DNA of 7,609 bases from an uncultured beta proteobacterium (GTDB lineage Bacteria > Pseudomonadota > Gammaproteobacteria > Burkholderiales > Burkholderiaceae_C): NCBI GenBank assembly GCA_903840825.1, contig CAIMHL010000154.1, positions 1 through 7,609 of the forward strand, given 5' to 3'. Under the pieces are notes generated by a model that ran no database searches, had not been told where the DNA came from, and worked only from the letters and a program-made list of their open reading frames with translations. The position numbers and the translations under genes are program-made. Below, in pieces: positions 4,757 to 7,609 of the stretch. Numbering within the stretch: position 1 is the first letter of the stretch; the number at the start of each line of letters is the position of its first letter.

Positions 4757-6379
4757 ATGCCCGTTCTGGATACCAAACTCAATGCCCGATCTGCCGATTT
4801 TTTGGCCAACGCGGCCGTTATGCGGGGGCTGGTGGATGATCTAAATGCCCAAATCGCCAAGGCCAATTTGGGCGGTGGTGCTGCTGCCCGTGCCAAGCAC
4901 ACGGGCCGGGGCAAGCTGCTGCCGCGCGACCGTGTGCAAATGCTGCTCGACCCCGGCACGCCGTTTTTGGAGTTGTCGCCGCTGGCGGCTTTGGGCTTGT
5001 ACCCTGACCGCGACGGCAGCGACAGCGCGCCTGGCGCGGGCTTGATTGCCGGCATTGGCCGCGTGAGCGGAGTGGACTGCATGATTGTTTGCAACGACGC
5101 CACCGTGAAGGGCGGCACCTACTACCCCTTGACGGTCAAAAAACACCTGCGGGCGCAAGAAGTGGCGCAGCAAAACCGCTTGCCCTGCATCTATTTGGTG
5201 GACTCGGGCGGTGCCAATTTGCCCAACCAGGACGAGGTGTTTCCCGACCGAGACCATTTCGGACGCATCTTCTTCAACCAAGCCAATATGAGTGCCCAGG
5301 GCATTTCACAAATTGCCGTGGTCATGGGCAGTTGCACTGCAGGCGGTGCCTACGTGCCGGCCATGAGCGACGAGGCCATCATTGTGCAAAACCAGGGCAC
5401 CATCTTTTTGGGCGGCCCCCCGTTGGTGAAAGCCGCCACGGGTGAGGTGGTCACGGCCGAAGACCTGGGCGGTGGCGACGTGCACACCCGCCTCTCTGGC
5501 GTGGCCGACCACTTGGCGCAAAACGATTTGCATGCGCTGGCGCTGGCGCGCTTGGCGGTGTCACATTTGAATCAAAAGAAGTCTTTGGAGCAATCAGTGC
5601 GTGCTACGGTAGCTCCTAAATTTGAAGCAAAAGAGTTGTACGGCGTGATCCCCACCGACACCCGCAAGCCCTTTGATGTACGCGAAATCATTGCCCGCAT
5701 CGTGGATGGTTCCGAGTTTCATGAGTTCAAGCCCCGCTTTGGCACCACGCTGGTGACAGGTTTTGCGCATATTGAAGGCATCCCGGTGGGCATCATTGCC
5801 AACAACGGCATTTTGTTCAGCGAGTCGGCACTGAAGGGTGCGCACTTTATTGAGCTGTGCTGCCAGCGCAAAATTCCGCTGATTTTCTTGCAGAACATCA
5901 CCGGCTTCATGGTTGGGCGCAAGTATGAAAACGAAGGCATTGCGCGTAACGGCGCCAAGATGGTCACGGCCGTGGCCACCGCCTCGGTGCCCAAATTCAC
6001 CATCATCATTGGCGGCAGCTTTGGTGCGGGCAACTACGGCATGTGCGGGCGCGCTTTCAGCCCGCGCTTTTTGTGGATGTGGCCCAACGCCCGCATCTCG
6101 GTCATGGGCGGCGAGCAAGCGGCCAGCGTGCTGGCCACGGTCAAGCGTGACGGCATTGAGGCCAAAGGCGGTGCCTGGAGTGCAGACGAAGAAAACGCCT
6201 TCAAAGCCCCCATCCGCGACCAATACGAAGTGCAAGGCCACCCCTATTTCGCCACCGCCCGCCTGTGGGATGACGGCATTATTGACCCCGTGGACACCCG
6301 GCGCGTGCTGGCTTTGGGCCTTAGCGCCTCGATGAACAGCCCCATCCCTGACACCAAGTTTGGCGTTTTTCGTATGTAG
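4757..6379 (+). CDS. mccB: 3-Methylcrotonyl-CoA carboxylase, carboxyltransferase (beta) subunit
   Basis: Transfers CO2 from carboxybiotin to 3-methylcrotonyl-CoA, giving 3-methylglutaconyl-CoA in leucine/isovalerate breakdown; works in the cytoplasm in a complex with the biotin-carrying alpha subunit encoded downstream. 540 residues, matching the ~535 of the family. Start: Met at 4757 (MPVLDTKLNARS), preceded by AGAAAGAAG; the frame is open 57 codons further up but that part overlaps the AraC gene and looks non-coding. The N-terminal crotonase-like domain contains RGKLLPRDR (51-59), GGTYYPLTVKKH (119-130), DSGGANLPNQDEVFP (149-163) and the GGAYVPAMSDE loop (196-206). The C-terminal domain contains NNGILFSESALKGAHFIELC (349-368), GSFGAGNYGMCGRAF (420-434) and the typical end LGLSAS...FGVFRM. 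Acetyl-/propionyl-CoA carboxylase beta or geranyl-CoA carboxylase are alternatives, but the N-G-I-L-F-S-E-S-A-L-K-G pattern and the tail favour methylcrotonyl. The linker (about 269-293) has anomalously low GC. Confidence 0.94.
   Translation: MPVLDTKLNARSADFLANAAVMRGLVDDLNAQIAKANLGGGAAARAKHTGRGKLLPRDRVQMLLDPGTPFLELSPLAALGLYPDRDGSDSAPGAGLIAGIGRVSGVDCMIVCNDATVKGGTYYPLTVKKHLRAQEVAQQNRLPCIYLVDSGGANLPNQDEVFPDRDHFGRIFFNQANMSAQGISQIAVVMGSCTAGGAYVPAMSDEAIIVQNQGTIFLGGPPLVKAATGEVVTAEDLGGGDVHTRLSGVADHLAQNDLHALALARLAVSHLNQKKSLEQSVRATVAPKFEAKELYGVIPTDTRKPFDVREIIARIVDGSEFHEFKPRFGTTLVTGFAHIEGIPVGIIANNGILFSESALKGAHFIELCCQRKIPLIFLQNITGFMVGRKYENEGIARNGAKMVTAVATASVPKFTIIIGGSFGAGNYGMCGRAFSPRFLWMWPNARISVMGGEQAASVLATVKRDGIEAKGGAWSADEENAFKAPIRDQYEVQGHPYFATARLWDDGIIDPVDTRRVLALGLSASMNSPIPDTKFGVFRM
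5565..5633 (+). repeat. AT-rich patch with 14-bp direct repeats and inner inverted repeat inside mccB
   Basis: ATTTGAATCAAAAG (5565-5578) and ATTTGAAGCAAAAG (5620-5633) match at 13 of 14 bases, 55 bp apart. Between them GGAGC (5587-5591) and GCTCC (5612-5616) are inverted. G+C is about 40 percent here, against clearly GC-rich flanks. The patch encodes the linker between the two crotonase-like domains (residues ~270-293) and keeps the frame. Confidence 0.55.
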
Positions 6380-6389
6380 TGTGTATGAT
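6360..6389 (+). promoter_or_regulatory. Candidate vapBC promoter
   Basis: TTGGCG (6360-6365) and TATGAT (6384-6389) fit a sigma70 -35/-10 pair (4 of 6 and 5 of 6) with an 18-bp spacer. The -35 lies inside the end of mccB, and the -10 overlaps the left arm of the palindrome, as expected for an autorepressed toxin-antitoxin promoter. The match is inferred by eye. Confidence 0.45.
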
Positions 6390-6407
6390 TAGATAAATTC
6401 ATACACA
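6380..6407. promoter_or_regulatory. Perfect 9-bp palindromic operator candidate for VapBC
   Basis: TGTGTATGA (6380-6388) is the exact reverse complement of TCATACACA (6399-6407), with a 10-bp AT-rich spacer. It begins one base after the mccB stop and lies just before the vapB ribosome binding site. Its position and symmetry suit autoregulation by a VapBC complex. The stem is AT-rich and lacks a T-run, so a terminator for mccB is less likely. Confidence 0.6.
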
Positions 6408-6410
6408 TTC

Positions 6411-6417
6411 AAAGGAG
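6411..6417 (+). promoter_or_regulatory. Strong ribosome binding site of vapB
   Basis: AAAGGAG lies 5 nt before the vapB ATG at 6423. It is among the best Shine-Dalgarno sequences in the window and fixes the antitoxin start. Confidence 0.8.
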
Positions 6418-6422
6418 TTGCA

Positions 6423-6776
6423 ATGCGCACCAATATTGTGATTGACGACAAACTCATGGCCGACGTCATGGCTTTTGGCGGCTTTAAAACCAAGCGTGAG
6501 GCGGTGGAAGAAGGCCTGCGGATGCTTAAGCGGCGCAGGGTTTATGCCGGACTCCTGGCGCTTCGCGGCAAGTTGACGTGGATTGGCGATGATCAGGCGG
6601 CCTGGGATGCGTACCGGGTCGAACAAATGGCCAAAATTGAGGCGCAGGCCGCAGGCTTGCCTTTTGAAGGTGAGATTGACCCGGTATTTCTAGAAATAGC
6701 GCGCTCACCAACGCAACAGACCATGGTGCAAGAGCCGACGCCTGCATACAAAGGCGCACCCGGTAAGTCGGCATGA
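6423..6776 (+). CDS. vapB: VapB-family type II antitoxin with long C-terminal extension
   Basis: The antitoxin binds and neutralises the VapC nuclease encoded next and, in complex, represses its own promoter. The N terminus MRTNIVIDDKLMADVMAFGG followed by FKTKREAVEEGLRMLKRR is the hallmark of the short VapB family whose members start MRTNIVIDDKLM; the first ~45 residues supply the DNA-binding, dimerising domain. RGKLTWIGDD (about 49-58) corresponds to the usual C-terminal toxin-binding tail. Family members usually end near residue 65-75; this one runs to 117, and the extra ~50 residues (QAAGLPFEGEIDP... to GKSA) do not resemble anything I recognise. The stop overlaps the vapC start (ATGA), implying translational coupling. 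Strong ribosome binding site and palindromic operator lie upstream. Family call is firm; the role of the tail is unknown. Confidence 0.9.
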   Translation: MRTNIVIDDKLMADVMAFGGFKTKREAVEEGLRMLKRRRVYAGLLALRGKLTWIGDDQAAWDAYRVEQMAKIEAQAAGLPFEGEIDPVFLEIARSPTQQTMVQEPTPAYKGAPGKSA

Positions 6777-7171
6777 TTTTGGTGGATTCCAGCGTCTGGA
6801 TTGATTTTTTTCGGGGTGATAAAAATGTACACACCCAGCAACTCGCCGCATGGTTGGTGCAGCCAGAGGTAGAGCTTGTGGTGGCTGACCTTGTGCTGTT
6901 TGAGGTGCTGCGCGGGTTTGGGCAAGGCAGCGCTTATCAAATAGCGCATGATTTTTTGCTGGAATTGCCTTCTGTCGAGATCGGCGGTACCGACAACGCG
7001 CTGCTGGCCGCTGAGCACTACCGCTCATTGCGAGCGCGTGGCTTCACCATCAAGAGCCCCATCGACGTGCTGCTGGCCAGCTACTGCATCACCCACAGCC
7101 ACACCTTGCTCCACCGCGACGTCGATTTCGACGCGATAGAAACCCTGCGCGGCCTAAAAGCCTGGCACTGA
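6773..7171 (+). CDS. vapC: VapC-family PIN-domain ribonuclease toxin
   Basis: A PIN-domain Mg-dependent endoribonuclease; characterised VapC toxins cut tRNA or rRNA and stop translation when the antitoxin is lost. 132 residues, a normal length. The four acidic positions are present: D5 in ILVDSSVWIDFF, E44 in LVLFEVLRG, D98 in KSPIDVLLASYC, and D116 in LLHRDVDFDAI (with D118/D120 nearby), so the toxin looks catalytically intact. The ATG at 6773 overlaps the vapB stop by 4 bp, and there is no strong ribosome binding site of its own, so synthesis probably depends on vapB translation. The gene ends 61 bp before the carboxylase alpha subunit. The RNA target cannot be predicted. Confidence 0.93.
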   Translation: MILVDSSVWIDFFRGDKNVHTQQLAAWLVQPEVELVVADLVLFEVLRGFGQGSAYQIAHDFLLELPSVEIGGTDNALLAAEHYRSLRARGFTIKSPIDVLLASYCITHSHTLLHRDVDFDAIETLRGLKAWH

Positions 7172-7172
7172 C

Positions 7173-7203
7173 CGCCCCCTTAAATTTTTACTTTTCGCCC
7201 CCT
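7173..7203 (+). repeat. Pair of CGCCCCCT direct repeats between vapC and mccA
   Basis: CGCCCCCT occurs at 7173-7180 and 7196-7203, flanking an AT-rich stretch (TTAAATTTTTACTTTT). They sit at the right-hand junction of the toxin-antitoxin module. They might be a scar or a regulatory site, or simply chance. No terminator hairpin is seen in the 61-bp gap, so transcription from vapBC may continue into the next gene. Confidence 0.25.
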
Positions 7204-7232
7204 GTGCTTGGCGTTCAATTCTGGAGATCAAC

Positions 7233-7609
7233 ATGTTTAACAAAATTCTCATTGCCAATCGGGGCGAAATTGCTTGCAGGGTGGCGGCTACGGCCAAACG
7301 CATGGCCATCAAAACCGTGGCGGTTTACTCGGATGCCGATGCCAACGCCAAGCACGTTAGTGTGTGTGACGAGTCGGTTTACATTGGTGGCAGTGCGCCT
7401 AAAGACAGCTACCTGCGCTGGGAAAACATCATCGCCGCAGCCCTGGCCACAGGGGCGCAAGCGGTGCACCCCGGTTACGGGTTTTTGAGCGAAAACGTCG
7501 AGTTTGCCCAAGCCTGTGCTAACGCGGGGCTGGTGTTTATCGGCCAGCTGCCCTCAAGCATTCAGGCCATGGGTCTCAAGGCCGAATCCAAACGCATGAT
7601 GAACCTCGC
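7233..7609 (+). CDS. mccA: 3-Methylcrotonyl-CoA carboxylase biotin-containing (alpha) subunit, 3'-truncated by the window edge
   Basis: ATP-dependent carboxylation of biotin and its presentation to the beta subunit; the full protein should have a biotin carboxylase core and a C-terminal biotinyl domain, neither fully visible here. Starts at ATG 7233 with GGAG 6 nt upstream (7223-7226) and runs open to the window end: 125 complete codons plus two bases. Visible motifs are KILIANRGEIACRV (4-17), VYSDADANAKHV (31-42), HPGYGFLSEN (79-88) and MGLK (113-116), whose Lys is the first ATP-binding lysine of the biotin carboxylase fold. Propionyl- or acetyl-CoA carboxylase alpha subunits begin alike; assignment to methylcrotonyl-CoA carboxylase rests on the nearby beta subunit. 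The MGLKAESK sequence differs mildly from the common MGSKSAAK or MGDKxxAK. Confidence 0.9.
   Translation, partial: MFNKILIANRGEIACRVAATAKRMAIKTVAVYSDADANAKHVSVCDESVYIGGSAPKDSYLRWENIIAAALATGAQAVHPGYGFLSENVEFAQACANAGLVFIGQLPSSIQAMGLKAESKRMMNL

Noticed and set aside
5594..6241. Long antisense open frame (215 aa, minus) inside the carboxyltransferase gene
   Set aside because: It is His/Ala-rich shadow coding opposite a strongly conserved gene, with no ribosome binding site or family resemblance.
2115..7203. CGCCCCCT shared by the dadA leader (2115-2122) and the vapC-mccA gap (7173, 7196)
   Set aside because: An 8-base C-run motif in GC-rich DNA; in the leader it belongs to the conserved riboswitch end, so the match is probably coincidence.

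Overview
The window looks like a chromosomal segment from a GC-rich betaproteobacterium, most likely Burkholderiales/Comamonadaceae (Rhodoferax/Polaromonas-like). That guess rests on protein style, a GC-rich third codon position and a betaproteobacterial-looking glycine riboswitch, not on any database search.

Layout, left to right. (1) Bases 1-803, plus strand: the 3' two thirds of an acyl-CoA dehydrogenase. (2) Bases 834-2060, minus strand: a complete DadA-type FAD-dependent D-amino acid dehydrogenase, convergent with the first gene. Its leader (about 2061-2320) holds a tandem glycine riboswitch. (3) Bases 2427-3080, plus strand: a HAD-superfamily phosphatase, divergent from dadA. (4) Bases 3081-3622: a 542-bp non-coding gap between convergent genes. 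It carries three exact TTATCCACA DnaA boxes, all in the same orientation, in a diverged repeated unit together with a fully AT stretch and several hairpins. (5) Bases 3623-4633, minus strand: an AraC-family regulator. (6) Bases 4757-6379, plus strand: the carboxyltransferase (beta) subunit of 3-methylcrotonyl-CoA carboxylase, divergent from the regulator. (7) Bases 6423-7171, plus strand: a VapB/VapC toxin-antitoxin pair with its own strong ribosome binding site and a perfect palindromic operator candidate. (8) Bases 7233 to the end: the start of the biotin-carboxylase (alpha) subunit of the same carboxylase, cut by the window edge.

Functionally, the right half is a leucine/isovalerate degradation locus: the two carboxylase subunits, probably under the divergent AraC regulator, with a toxin-antitoxin module lodged between the two subunit genes. 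The acyl-CoA dehydrogenase on the left fits the same acyl-CoA catabolism, although its active-site signature is of the butyryl-/short-chain type rather than isovaleryl-CoA dehydrogenase. The middle part is a glycine-responsive amino-acid oxidation gene plus a phosphatase.

The most unusual features are the DnaA-box cluster between convergent genes far from any visible dnaA/dnaN/gyrB, the tandem glycine riboswitch ahead of a dadA-type oxidase rather than a glycine cleavage gene, the vapBC insertion in the carboxylase locus with an oversized VapB, and an AT-rich repeat-like patch inside the carboxyltransferase gene.
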